Assembly (NCBI GenBank): GCA_963760225.1
Contig: CAVXCD010000003.1
Coordinates: 1,984,001 to 2,048,000, forward strand
Direction: 5' to 3'
DNA from: 13-2-20CM-66-19 sp963760225
Lineage (GTDB): Bacteria; Pseudomonadota; Gammaproteobacteria; Steroidobacterales; Steroidobacteraceae
Length of the DNA: 64,000 bases
A program made the translations under genes and the position numbers. Numbering within the stretch: the stretch's first letter is position 1; every line of letters begins with the position of its first letter. Below are positions 43,139 through 51,797 of this stretch, piece by piece. The notes beneath the pieces were generated by a model that saw nothing but the letters and a program-made list of their open reading frames with translations, ran no database searches and was not told where the DNA came from.

Positions 43139-43240
43139 GTGAGCAGAAGTGGTGACAGCCCATCGGGCTCTATCGCTCTCGTTGCCATCGCTGCGCTTGC
43201 ATTGTGGTTCGGCTGGGAGGCTCACCAATGCGTCTCTTGA
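43139..43240 (+). CDS. Possible 33-aa membrane miniprotein
   Basis: GTG-started ORF with a single hydrophobic helix (SIALVAIAALALWFGWEAH) whose stop overlaps the next gene's start by 13 bases. TACAAT, a good -10 element, lies about ten bases upstream. No ribosome site. Weak call. Confidence 0.3.
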   Translation: MSRSGDSPSGSIALVAIAALALWFGWEAHQCVS

Positions 43241-44037
43241 TACCCGCGGCCGCTGTGTTTGTCGCACTCGGTCTCCCCGGATGCGAGGCGGGATATTCGG
43301 AGTTCTATAGATCCGCCCCCGCCGAGTCTGTGCAACGGGTTTTAGAGAATCGAGCGAACGCGCCGCCGAAGGTGCCAACGGTCGACCATGCGCCGACTGG
43401 TGGCAGTGAGTTGGTCGATGCCTACGCTCGCCACGGTTACGCGTTTGTTGGGTATGCATCCTTCAATAGCGGGCGTCGCCAAAGCGAGTCCGATGCCGTT
43501 TCTCAAGGTGAAAAGGTTCAAGCCGACGTCGTGGTGATCGTGGACCCACGGTACGCGGGATCCCGCACCAGCGTCGTGCCGATCACTACTCCAACGACGC
43601 AGACGACCTATACAAACGGCACGGCAACTATGGTCGGTCCGGCGGGCACTGCGACCGCTTACGGAAACGCAACCAGTACAGCCTATGGTACGCAAACAAA
43701 CCTCATGCCGGTCACCGTGAATCGCTTCGACTACGGAGCCATGTACTTCGTCAAAACGAAGAACCGATTTGGCGTGTTCTACCGAGAGCTTAATGATGCG
43801 GAAAGAGCAAGCCTGCAATCGAACAAGGGGGTTTATGTTTCGGTGGTGTCTGAGGGATCACCCGCATTCCGGGCCGACCTACTCCGCGGCGACATCATCG
43901 TCTCGGTTGATGGGCAGGCGGTCTATGGCACTTCAGGGATATGGGATCTGATCAAAGTGCGCCGAGGAAAGACAGCGCACCTCGAGATTGTGCGTAACGG
44001 CCAAACCATCACCAAGGATGTGCCGGTCGAAGAGTAA
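43228..44037 (+). CDS. PDZ-domain lipoprotein
   Basis: A 269-residue lipoprotein. Signal peptide with lipobox LGLPGCE (Cys about residue 19). The middle is a Thr/Gly/Ala-rich linker (TTPTTQTTYTNGTATM, then TATAYGNATSTAYGTQ). Residues about 195-265 form a PDZ domain: KGVYVSVVSEGSPAFRADLL, RGDIIVSVDGQAVYG, VRRGKTAHLEIVRNGQ. No protease domain is attached. It probably scaffolds or senses misfolded peptides in the envelope. Start ATG 43228 has GGGAGG seven bases upstream. Confidence 0.8.
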   Translation: MRLLIPAAAVFVALGLPGCEAGYSEFYRSAPAESVQRVLENRANAPPKVPTVDHAPTGGSELVDAYARHGYAFVGYASFNSGRRQSESDAVSQGEKVQADVVVIVDPRYAGSRTSVVPITTPTTQTTYTNGTATMVGPAGTATAYGNATSTAYGTQTNLMPVTVNRFDYGAMYFVKTKNRFGVFYRELNDAERASLQSNKGVYVSVVSEGSPAFRADLLRGDIIVSVDGQAVYGTSGIWDLIKVRRGKTAHLEIVRNGQTITKDVPVEE

Positions 44038-44043
44038 ACGCGG

Positions 44044-44084
44044 GCGCGAGACTCAACCTCCGATGGGGTCTCACGCGGCTTTTG
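44044..44084 (+). terminator. Possible terminator after the PDZ lipoprotein
   Basis: GCGCGAGAC pairs with GTCTCACGCG (one bulged A) around 15 bases and is followed by four T residues, seven bases after the stop codon. The T-run is short. Confidence 0.4.
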
Positions 44085-44214
44085 CCAAGCTCACGGAGCG
44101 CAGGAGATAACGGTGCACGCCCCCGCTACCACTTAGCTTGTGCGCAAGATCGTCGGCAATTGAACCCGAACCCGACGATCGCGAGCGTCCGGTTCCCCGC
44201 AGGTAATAGTCGAG

Positions 44215-46302
44215 TTACGGTGGAAAATGAAGCCGAGACTCGATCGCCTTGAACTGGGGCTCACTCCGGATCGGATCGAGGGCCCAGTCCACCCTGAGCG
44301 ACAGCAAGTCGAAATTGTGGAGGCGCTCAGCCCGAGCCAGCCACTGCAACGCGGCCACCTTTTCTCCCCATTGGGCGTAGATCCCCGCGACGTCGTAGGC
44401 CCCGTTGGCCCCCACGACTGCTTGGAATTCCTTCATTTCACGTTCGGCATCGATCTGGCGTCCGAGCGCATGGTATACCAGCGCCAAACAGGAGTGCCGG
44501 TCATCATCGTCGAGCGGCGTCGAGGGTGACTCACAAGTCATCCGCGCCTTCTCAATCTGCCCGGAGGCAACAAGTGCGCCTTGCATAAGCGATTCGAGGG
44601 CGTGTGAGCCCGGAGACAGGACCTTCGCATCTTCCAAGACTGTCAGCGCCTCACCGTAGCGGCGCGCGTCGATCAAGACCTCTGCGAGCACTTGGCGCGT
44701 CAGCGCCTTCTGTGGATCCAGGCTGACGGCGCGGCGCGCCGCAGCCAGGGCGAGCTCGAAATGACCGAGTTTGGCGGCAAAAAACCCGAAGCTGCGTTGT
44801 ACCCACGCGCTGCCTGGCGCGAGAGCTATCGCGCGCTCGTACTCGCGGGCCGCCGCAGCAAGATCCGGCGCTCCCCGGTAATACGTGTATGCAAGCACCA
44901 TGTGCGCTTCGCCGAGTTGCGGCGCGAGTGCCAAAGCACGCTCAGCCGCTTCGTGAGCCTGCGCTAACACTGCTGGGCGCACATTCGGATCGTCAGGAAA
45001 GCGATAAATGTAATCGAGCGCGGCAGCCCGTCTCGTATAGGCCAGCGCGTAATTGGGATCGAGCGCGATCGCCTGATCAAACGCCGCCAGCGCTTCGCGA
45101 TAATCGGCTTCCCTGTTACGTGCCTCCTCATATCGATGCAAGCCGCGGAGGTAGGCATCGTAGGCATCGGCGTTCTTCGTGCCGCCCAGCTCAATTTTGG
45201 TACCCTCATCCCCGACTAGCTTGACTTCGAGCTGTTGTGCAACCGAGGTTGCCACCTCGGTTTGAAGCTTCAGAATGTCGGTCAACTTACGGTCATAGCT
45301 CTGCGACCAGATATGAAAGCCGGTCACCGCATTGATGAGCTGCACCGTAATTCTTATCGTGTTACCAGATCGACGCACGCTGCCTTCGAGGACCGCTGCG
45401 ACATTCAACTTGTGAGCGATGGTCGAGATATCAACGTCCTTGCCTTTGAAGGAAAAGGACGATGTCCGCGCGGCCACCTGTAGATCGTTCAGGCGCGACA
45501 GTGAATCGAGCAGCTCTTCACTTATGCCGTCAGAGAAATACTCCTGCTCCTTGTCCCCGCTCATGTTCACGAAGGGCAGCACCGCGATCGAATGCGGTGG
45601 TGGGGTGAACGTAGGGGCGGTCGTGTCCACGCTGGGCGCCGTTCCTGAAGAGGCCGAGGGCGCCGCGATGTGCTTCGAGATCCAGAATTTATCGAAAACA
45701 AAATACGCCAGCGCCAGGATCACCACGGTGCCGATCACCGCCACCGCGAAGTTCGCCCCCCGTGCTGCCCAGCCCATCCGCCTGATTGCCGGTGCGGCAG
45801 CGGACAGTCCACTCGCTGGCGCTCGGATGGCAGTCGATGTCTCCGGCGACAGCAGGCGCTGTACACGCTCGACGAAGGTAGGCGGTGTGAGCCCGCCGGG
45901 CAGGCGCGTCCATTGCACCTCCCGAAACCGCTCCGGCACGCGTTCATCATCATCTCTTGTATCGTCGATGACGACCGGCAACAGGAAGGTCATGTTGGCA
46001 TCCATGAGATGACAGCGATCAACCGCCAGCTTCCACTCAAGACGAAAGTACCCCTCACGGCGATCGTGCGTGGTATGCGAGATGACGGGGATGAATAGCG
46101 CGCAGGTCTTGATCTGCTTGCGGATCGACTGATCCCAGGCATCCCCGCCTCGCAGCTCGCTTTGGTCGAACCAGACCTCGATGCCGGTGGCTCGGAGTGC
46201 TTCACAGATCCTTTGCGCAGCTTCCGCGTCCTGTGAGGCGTAGCTGATGAAGACGCTGGGCGTGCTACCGCGCAACTTCTCGTCGCTGCCGCCCTCGGCC
46301 AT
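44215..46302 (-). CDS. TIR - transmembrane - TolB-like - TPR protein
   Basis: A 695-residue protein. Residues about 10-130: TIR domain (SVFISYASQDAEAAQRICEA, EVWFDQSELRGGDAW) with the putative NADase Glu in YFRLEWKLA. One membrane helix at about 175-200 (FAVAVIGTVVILALAYFVF). Then the beta-alpha module common in adenylate cyclase/CadC-like and TolB-like proteins (IAVLPFVNMSGDKEQEYFSD, VLEGSVRRSGNTIRITVQL), and about six TPRs to the C-terminus (AFDQAIALDPNYALAYTRRA). The TIR domain should face the cytoplasm and the TPRs the periplasm. ATG 46302 is preferred to TTG 46320. Similar architectures occur in gammaproteobacteria; signalling or defence roles are not established. Confidence 0.82.
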   Translation of the reverse strand: MAEGGSDEKLRGSTPSVFISYASQDAEAAQRICEALRATGIEVWFDQSELRGGDAWDQSIRKQIKTCALFIPVISHTTHDRREGYFRLEWKLAVDRCHLMDANMTFLLPVVIDDTRDDDERVPERFREVQWTRLPGGLTPPTFVERVQRLLSPETSTAIRAPASGLSAAAPAIRRMGWAARGANFAVAVIGTVVILALAYFVFDKFWISKHIAAPSASSGTAPSVDTTAPTFTPPPHSIAVLPFVNMSGDKEQEYFSDGISEELLDSLSRLNDLQVAARTSSFSFKGKDVDISTIAHKLNVAAVLEGSVRRSGNTIRITVQLINAVTGFHIWSQSYDRKLTDILKLQTEVATSVAQQLEVKLVGDEGTKIELGGTKNADAYDAYLRGLHRYEEARNREADYREALAAFDQAIALDPNYALAYTRRAAALDYIYRFPDDPNVRPAVLAQAHEAAERALALAPQLGEAHMVLAYTYYRGAPDLAAAAREYERAIALAPGSAWVQRSFGFFAAKLGHFELALAAARRAVSLDPQKALTRQVLAEVLIDARRYGEALTVLEDAKVLSPGSHALESLMQGALVASGQIEKARMTCESPSTPLDDDDRHSCLALVYHALGRQIDAEREMKEFQAVVGANGAYDVAGIYAQWGEKVAALQWLARAERLHNFDLLSLRVDWALDPIRSEPQFKAIESRLHFPP

Positions 46303-46966
46303 TTTCGAGGTTCCCCCCAACTACTTTCCGGCATCGTCGCGGATGCCCTCCCCGTTAGCAACCGGCTTGGATTGAGGAGTCGCGCAGTGACCGCTTTGCG
46401 TCGGCAAATTAGCGTGGCTGGACTTCCGCTTCTGGCCGGGAACCGCCTGATTGGCCTCCCGATTGCTGACATTCAGCTCGGAAAACCGATAGGTGTCGGT
46501 AAAGGTCTCTTAATGGGCGGTTCGGACCTTCGCGCGGCGACTACGAATAGACAGAGCGCGGCGTCCCCGACGGATGTGAGTCGCGATGATGCGGGCCGAT
46601 ACCCGCTGCGACTGCGTTAGGTCGGCGATGATCGACCGCATGATCGCGGCAAAACTGTTCTCGCGGCTTGTGATTCCAACGGCGTCTGGGCTCGTCCATG
46701 GACGTCTGCTGCGGTTCATCCTGGCCAAGACCGCGGTGAGCGAAAAACAGCCGCAGTGAAAAGTCAATCCAAGTTTCCGGCCTCTTTGCGCGGAAACTCG
46801 ACATTTCTGGCTGCTCTCGCAATCAAACTTTGTTGAGTTTCTACCCGAAATCACCCCGATACTCGGGATGACTTTCCCGCAGATTCGTCTGATGATGGTG
46901 CTGTCGAGCGTCAGCGGAGAGCGCATACCCAGTGCGTAACTGGGCACCTCGGTCAGGACGAATCCC
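46303..46966. other. Gene-free interval before the second AlpA gene
   Basis: About 660 bases without a credible frame on either strand; should contain the promoters of the TIR gene (leftward) and of AlpA (rightward). No tRNA, repeat array or integrase remnant was recognised. Confidence 0.5.
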
Positions 46967-47188
46967 ATGAAATTTCTTCGGATAAGACAAGTAATGCAGG
47001 CCACTGGGCTCTCCCGCATGACCATATACCGCCTCGAGCTCGCCGGTAAGTTTCCGAACCGCAGGCAACTGAGTGAGAACTCTGTGGCCTGGCTGGAAGC
47101 AGACATCTCAGAGTGGATCGACTCGCGGCCAGTGGCGCCGCTGCGAGCTGCCGCTGAGACGTCTCGCACCGTCGCGCAGCGCGATTAG
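46967..47188 (+). CDS. AlpA-like regulator/excisionase
   Basis: A 73-residue MerR-like helix-turn-helix protein: MKFLRIRQVMQATGLSRMTI, YRLELAGKFPNRRQL, SVAWLEADISEWIDSR. AlpA proteins activate or act as directionality factors for P4-type integrases. It starts at an ATG with AGGACG upstream and lies 118 bases before attR at the right end of the island. It is about 75 percent similar by eye to the interrupted copy at 41622-41816. Confidence 0.88.
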   Translation: MKFLRIRQVMQATGLSRMTIYRLELAGKFPNRRQLSENSVAWLEADISEWIDSRPVAPLRAAAETSRTVAQRD

Positions 47189-47305
47189 GTCATCAGATCC
47201 CTGCGTGTCCCAGGCGAAGTCTCCGGGGGCTGCTGTAGGGGTACTCTGCGCTCTCGGCGTGTGGGAAATTTCAAAGCGCCCAGTGAGTTACGCGGACATC
47301 AGTGC

Positions 47306-47322
47306 TCCAACCCGGGGAGCCA
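47306..47322 (+). repeat. attR, right 17-bp direct repeat of the island
   Basis: TCCAACCCGGGGAGCCA, identical to the 3' end of tRNA-Asn at 31064-31080. It marks the right junction, after which non-island sequence resumes. Confidence 0.85.
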
Positions 47323-47364
47323 CTTCGTTATATTTCAGATGTTTACACCAAGAGCCTAATGTAA

Positions 47365-49560
47365 CTACAAAGCCGGCTGAAACCCCGGCGCGCCCGTGCG
47401 CCACAGCACGAAGGCGTATTCATCGGCGCGCTGCTCATCGGCCTGCGTTCGCGTCGAGCCGAGGCCATGCCCGGCGTCGAATGTCACTCTCAGGAGTACG
47501 GGATTCTTCGATGCCGTGGCCTTTTGTAGCCGGGCCGTCATCTTGGCCACCTGCCAAGGCTCCACGCGCGGGTCCTTGAGTCCGGTGGTCAGCAGTACCG
47601 CCGGATAGAGAATGCCGTCACGCACCGCATGAAATGCATCCATTTCCCGGAGAGCCTCGAAGCCGTCGCGCTCCTTCACGGTACCGAATTCGGCGATGTT
47701 GGGCGGCCCATTCTGCGAGAACTCCGCGCGCAGCGCGTTCGAAACCCCGACGTTGGAAATGACGGCGGCAAACAGCGCGGGCCGCTCCGTGAGTGCGCGG
47801 CCCACAGTGATTCCGCCCGCAGAGCCGCCTTGTATTGCAAGCCGTGACGGCGTCGTCCATCCGTCGCGCACCAGCGCCTCACAACAGTCGATGAGATCCC
47901 GCCAGGTGTTGGGTTTGGAAAGCTTCTGGCCGGCCTTCCACCACCGCCGGCCGTATTCCCCACCACCGCGTACATGCGCGGTGGCGATCACCCCGCCCTG
48001 CTCGAGGAACGCGATGGCGCGGGTGTTGAAGAACGGAGAGCTCACGATCTGGTAGGAGCCGTAGGCATCGACCAGAGCCGGATGACGGCCGTCGCGCACC
48101 AGTCCCTTCCTGGCGATGATCGACAGCGGTACTTTGGTTCCGTCCCGGACGGTAGCGCTCGTCTTGATCGCTTCATAGGGCTTGAGGTCAATCGGCGGCT
48201 GAGGCGAGATCCCCGTATCCGAGTGCCGGCCGGTCGCGGGATCGAAATGTAGCACCGTGAACGGCACGAGCCAGCTGGTACCGATCCAATGCATGCCGTC
48301 CTCGGCGGTGTTGGTCGAGAGCTGGAATATCGTGCCTTCAAATGGAGTCGGGATTGATGCAATCCGTCCATCCGCTTCGACACGCCGGAAGCCTCCATAG
48401 CCGCCGTTCATGTCCTGCACGTACAGAGCGTCGTGCGCTGCGCTGATGTTGTCGATTACCGCATCGCCCTCCGGTATAGCGACCCTGGCACTCGCTAGAC
48501 TCGGGGCCGACAAGGAGGTCTGAAGCACCTTGCCGTTCTGCGCATCTTTGGTGGTCAGAAGATAAAGCAGGTCGTCCCGCAACGACACACCGACCACCTC
48601 GTCGGCAACGTCGCAGACCTTGCGCCACTGCGCTCGAGCGGCGATGAGCTCGGACAGGCGTGCGGTGTAATAGGGGTTTTCACGTCGCACACCGCCGATC
48701 ATCCCCGCAACAACATATTGGCTGCTGGAATCGGCGATGATGCTCGGGAAATCCGTCGGTTCGCCGGCAACCTCCGCGTACTGACCCCGGGCCAGTATCT
48801 TCAGGTCGTCCCGCGTGTCTGTCCGCAGACGGTGCAGCCACGCGACACTGTCCTTGTAATAGTCAACCGACCCAAGCGGCGCTCCCGCAAGGCGGTTGTA
48901 GAAAAATCCACTACTGTCCGGGAGCCAGCTCGGGTTTGCGTACTGCGCACGACTGATGCGCTCCGGCAGAATCTCCCCCGTGGCCACCACGAGAATGTGA
49001 ATCACGGAATCCTCGGAACCGGCGGCCGAGAGTCCATACACTACATGGCTGCCGTCCGGAGCTGCGCTCCACCAATCCAGCGAGACGTGGTTACCGTCCT
49101 GCTTGAGCAATGTAGGATCAATGAGCAGCCGCTCTTCGCCTTGAATTTGCGCGCGCGTGTACAGCTTGAAGTTATCCGCACCCCGCGGGCGCTTCTCGTA
49201 GAAGATTCGGCCGCGACAGCTTTGCACACTGCGCGTGACGACCGCGTCGCCGGACAACTGCGCGATGCGGGCAGAGAGCCGCTTGCGTCCAGGAATGGCA
49301 TCAAGCACCTGGCGCGCATACGCGGCTTGACCGCGCATGAACGGCTCCCAGTCAGGATCCTTGGAATTCTCCATCCACCGGTAGGGATCAACGATCGTCT
49401 CGCCGAAGATTTCCTCCGTTACCGGTTCGACGCGCGCCACCGGCGGCCGGCTCGTCGTGCTCCCGGCAGCGGCAAACAGCGGGTGGTGGATCGCCACCGA
49501 AACAGAGGTGCCGGCTAGGACAATCACCGCCTGACGTCGAGAGATTGCTGATCGGTTCAT
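47365..49560 (-). CDS. Tat-exported prolyl oligopeptidase (S9A)
   Basis: A 731-residue serine peptidase that cleaves short peptides after proline. N-terminal twin-Arg signal (SAISRRQAVIVLAG; residues 1-35). A beta-propeller follows (WMENSKDPDWEPF near residue 65 is the family entry motif) and a C-terminal alpha/beta hydrolase with Ser in AIQGGSAGGITVG, Asp in TGLKDPRVEPW and His in FDAGHGLGS. ATG 49560 is chosen as it starts the Tat signal; the frame reaches 49758. A periplasmic location is inferred from the signal. It is the first gene beyond attR. Confidence 0.92.
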   Translation of the reverse strand: MNRSAISRRQAVIVLAGTSVSVAIHHPLFAAAGSTTSRPPVARVEPVTEEIFGETIVDPYRWMENSKDPDWEPFMRGQAAYARQVLDAIPGRKRLSARIAQLSGDAVVTRSVQSCRGRIFYEKRPRGADNFKLYTRAQIQGEERLLIDPTLLKQDGNHVSLDWWSAAPDGSHVVYGLSAAGSEDSVIHILVVATGEILPERISRAQYANPSWLPDSSGFFYNRLAGAPLGSVDYYKDSVAWLHRLRTDTRDDLKILARGQYAEVAGEPTDFPSIIADSSSQYVVAGMIGGVRRENPYYTARLSELIAARAQWRKVCDVADEVVGVSLRDDLLYLLTTKDAQNGKVLQTSLSAPSLASARVAIPEGDAVIDNISAAHDALYVQDMNGGYGGFRRVEADGRIASIPTPFEGTIFQLSTNTAEDGMHWIGTSWLVPFTVLHFDPATGRHSDTGISPQPPIDLKPYEAIKTSATVRDGTKVPLSIIARKGLVRDGRHPALVDAYGSYQIVSSPFFNTRAIAFLEQGGVIATAHVRGGGEYGRRWWKAGQKLSKPNTWRDLIDCCEALVRDGWTTPSRLAIQGGSAGGITVGRALTERPALFAAVISNVGVSNALRAEFSQNGPPNIAEFGTVKERDGFEALREMDAFHAVRDGILYPAVLLTTGLKDPRVEPWQVAKMTARLQKATASKNPVLLRVTFDAGHGLGSTRTQADEQRADEYAFVLWRTGAPGFQPAL

Positions 49561-49788
49561 GAGAGAAACCCCGTGGATCTTGCGCCAGCGCACGGTTGAC
49601 CGCGCCAAGTGTGCGCCTTGAGCTGCACCGGCGTCCGTGTACGCTCCCTTGACAGCGCATCCCCCACACATCGCCCTTGGTAGCCAGGTGCTTGCGCCAA
49701 TCCCGTCACTACCTCCGGTCCACAAGCGTTTCGGTCCAGCATACTCGTCGTACTCCACCGTTCGCTCCTCGCGAACAAACAGTGGACG

Positions 49789-50190
49789 CTACCGGTCTTC
49801 AGGCGTCAGAAATTTGCATTTCGGCCCTCTCGCCCTCGAAAGACTCATGTCCAGCGTGGCGAGCGGCAGGTCGAGCGCTTCGGCGACTGCGACATACCAA
49901 GCGTCATAGCTCGTGAGGTTGTGACGAAGCTCCCAGACTCGCTCTGCGAAGGGTTCAAAGGAGAACAACTGGATGTCGAGCAACATCAGATCCTCATGCG
50001 CACCGTTCGCCTCGGCCGAAGTGAGTTCCTTTGCCCGTTCCAACCGCCGGAGAATATTTGTCGCCTCGAGCCGCATCAGCTCCGGGGCGGTCAGGGAGCC
50101 GCTCGCCAGGATCCCCTCCGCCCATGTGCCGTGCGAACCGGAATCGACGAGCGCTCCGACAACAACAGATGAATCGACGACGGCGCTCAC
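49789..50190 (-). CDS. vapC: PIN-domain toxin (VapC family)
   Basis: A 133-residue PIN ribonuclease. Acidic residues: Asp in VVDSSVVVGALVD, Glu in PELMRLEATNIL, Asp in LTSYDAWYVAVAEAL and Asp in PLATLDMSLSRA. Such toxins cleave tRNA or rRNA when the antitoxin is degraded. GTG start overlaps the antitoxin stop (GTGA), so the pair is translationally coupled. Confidence 0.9.
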   Translation of the reverse strand: MSAVVDSSVVVGALVDSGSHGTWAEGILASGSLTAPELMRLEATNILRRLERAKELTSAEANGAHEDLMLLDIQLFSFEPFAERVWELRHNLTSYDAWYVAVAEALDLPLATLDMSLSRARGPKCKFLTPEDR

Positions 50191-50423
50191 CGCCGGTCAG
50201 CGTCGCGGTTCTTAAGGATCTGGCTGGAGGAGACACGAGTCTGAGCCGCACGCTTTCTCCTGGCCACCTGCTGCAGCCAAGCCTCCACGGACGGCCGTGC
50301 GGCCATCCGTTCGAGTTCGGCGCGCAGAAACTCCTGCATGGACTTACCTTGCGAAGCAGCACGAGCGGCGAGCTCGTCACGCACTTTCTCGGAGACATCG
50401 CGGATAGTGATCTGAATAGTCAT
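50187..50423 (-). CDS. Ribbon-helix-helix antitoxin (FitA type)
   Basis: A 78-residue protein: MTIQITIRDVSEKVRDELAA then RAASQGKSMQEFLRAELERM, the FitA/Arc-type DNA-binding fold that represses the pair's promoter as a dimer, and a C-terminal part (RPSVEAWLQQVARRKRAAQ) that would bind and block the PIN toxin. It precedes the toxin gene and overlaps it by four bases. Confidence 0.88.
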   Translation of the reverse strand: MTIQITIRDVSEKVRDELAARAASQGKSMQEFLRAELERMAARPSVEAWLQQVARRKRAAQTRVSSSQILKNRDADRR

Positions 50424-50756
50424 GACTTCATAATGCCAGCATTACGGTCATATTGCAATCATGGCCTCGAAGCTGCACAGGCCTGAGGTCCTTCGCGAGG
50501 TCTGCGTTGAGTAGCTGGCACCGGCCGTCCCAGCGCATCTCACGCGAAATCGTCACAGCCCGCGCTTCGGGGGGCTGGCGCGGGGGTAGTCCGCACTGCC
50601 GGTTTTGCTGGAACTCCCCACAGCTCAAGTAGTCGCGCGAATGTGGCCACTCCAACTCTGGGAGCCCTGTTTATCAACCGCTTACTGCATATTCATTAAC
50701 TTGATTCGATATACAGTCAAGTAAGCCCTTAAGCGCTCGATCTGCCGACGACCCAC
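50424..50756. other. Gene-free interval with a degenerate att-like site
   Basis: Contains the promoter of the toxin-antitoxin pair and, at 50651-50666, TCCAACTCTGGGAGCC, 14 of 16 identical to the island repeat. No gene. Confidence 0.5.
50651..50666 (+). repeat. Degenerate att-like sequence
   Basis: Fourteen of sixteen bases match the tRNA-Asn-derived att repeat (differences at positions 7 and 9). It lies at the left side of the hopanoid gene block. May be an old junction or chance. Confidence 0.3.
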
Positions 50757-51743
50757 TTAACTGCGTACGCGCAGTTCTCTGTGAACTCGGCGACCTTCCA
50801 TCCATTGCCACGACAGCAGCGACATCACGCCCCAAAGCACTTCCCGCAGGCGCTTGGCCATCGATACGGCCACCGCCAATTCCGCGTCGACTCCCATAGT
50901 CCGTCCAAATAGGATCAGGCCAGCTTCTTGGACCCCCAGACCCGCGGGAACCACGAAGGCAAGATGACGTATTGCCTGAGTCATGCTCTCGAGCATCAGC
51001 GCAGACTCGGAATCAACCGGATGACCGAATAGGCGCAAAACGAACCAGACTTCGAATGATCCAGAGAGCAGCGCGGCAAATTGCAGGCTGCCGGCAACTA
51101 ATAGCGAGCGCGTGCGTCGTAGGCTAGCGCGCACCTCGCGATCGAGGGACGCTGCGCCCTCGGTCAGTGGGCTTGCCCCCACCAACGCAAGCAAAATGGA
51201 GTGCAAACGCCCGAATATTGACCCGTAACGCAGCAGCACGGCAGTAACCACTGGAATCGGGAGACTGAGCAGTAGAGCAAGCAGCAAACCACGATGTTGA
51301 TGGAAGCTGAGGCCTTGGTCGAACAGCAGCAACACCCCCACAATGGAAAATAGGTACACCGCGAAGAGCGTCAGCAGAATTTCCACAATGACGCTCGCAC
51401 CGCTCTGGGCCACAGGGAGTCCGCGCCAGCTTAGTAATCGAACCGCGGCCACACCGCCGCCCACGCTGGCTACCGGCAGCAGGCGATCAATCGCGTCGCG
51501 TACCGTGGTGACCCAAAGAAGGTAGCCGAGCCCGACTCGTCCCTTGGGATTGTAAGCGCGCAGCAGGGTGACCCAGCCGAGGGCGTAAAGAAGGAAAAAC
51601 AGCGTGCGATAGGGCACCAGCCAAAGGAGCCGCCATCCGGCCAACTCGAGGACATGCAATATTGCAGCAATGTCGACGCGAACAGCTAAGATCACCAGGA
51701 GGGTCAGACCCAGCAGTGCGCCGATGTACAGTGCGATTCTCAA
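50757..51743 (-). CDS. hpnL: Hopanoid-associated membrane protein HpnL
   Basis: A 328-residue multi-pass protein of the lysylphosphatidylglycerol synthase transmembrane (flippase-like) superfamily, with about eight helices (for example 7-25, 38-60, 120-142, 150-172). Signatures: YALGWVTLLRAYNPKGRVGLG, and near the end AIRHLAFVVPAGLGVQEAGL with RLREVLWG. In hopanoid producers this subfamily is named HpnL; its role is not fixed but membrane lipid handling is likely. TTG 51743 is the only start near the first helix. It lies 54 bases after hpnJ on the same strand. Confidence 0.82.
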   Translation of the reverse strand: MRIALYIGALLGLTLLVILAVRVDIAAILHVLELAGWRLLWLVPYRTLFFLLYALGWVTLLRAYNPKGRVGLGYLLWVTTVRDAIDRLLPVASVGGGVAAVRLLSWRGLPVAQSGASVIVEILLTLFAVYLFSIVGVLLLFDQGLSFHQHRGLLLALLLSLPIPVVTAVLLRYGSIFGRLHSILLALVGASPLTEGAASLDREVRASLRRTRSLLVAGSLQFAALLSGSFEVWFVLRLFGHPVDSESALMLESMTQAIRHLAFVVPAGLGVQEAGLILFGRTMGVDAELAVAVSMAKRLREVLWGVMSLLSWQWMEGRRVHRELRVRS

Positions 51744-51797
51744 ACCGGTGCAGCCAGTGTCGGATGTGGCTAGACACGGAAAATGCCCGGCGACAGG

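Larger units (their letters stand above)
31064..47322. mobile_element. Mobilisable genomic island in tRNA-Asn, about 16.3 kb
   Basis: Bounded by identical 17-bp repeats, the left one being the tRNA-Asn 3' end. A P4-type tyrosine integrase lies next to attL and an AlpA-like gene lies 118 bases before attR, the usual ends of such islands. A relaxase and MobC (38.4-39.9 kb) but no conjugation apparatus suggest an integrative mobilisable element. Cargo: a ubiquitin-like operon with proteases, lipoproteins, and a TIR-TPR protein. An IS110-family copy has inserted at about 40.2-41.6 kb. Two AlpA genes hint that the island may be a composite of two elements. Confidence 0.85.
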
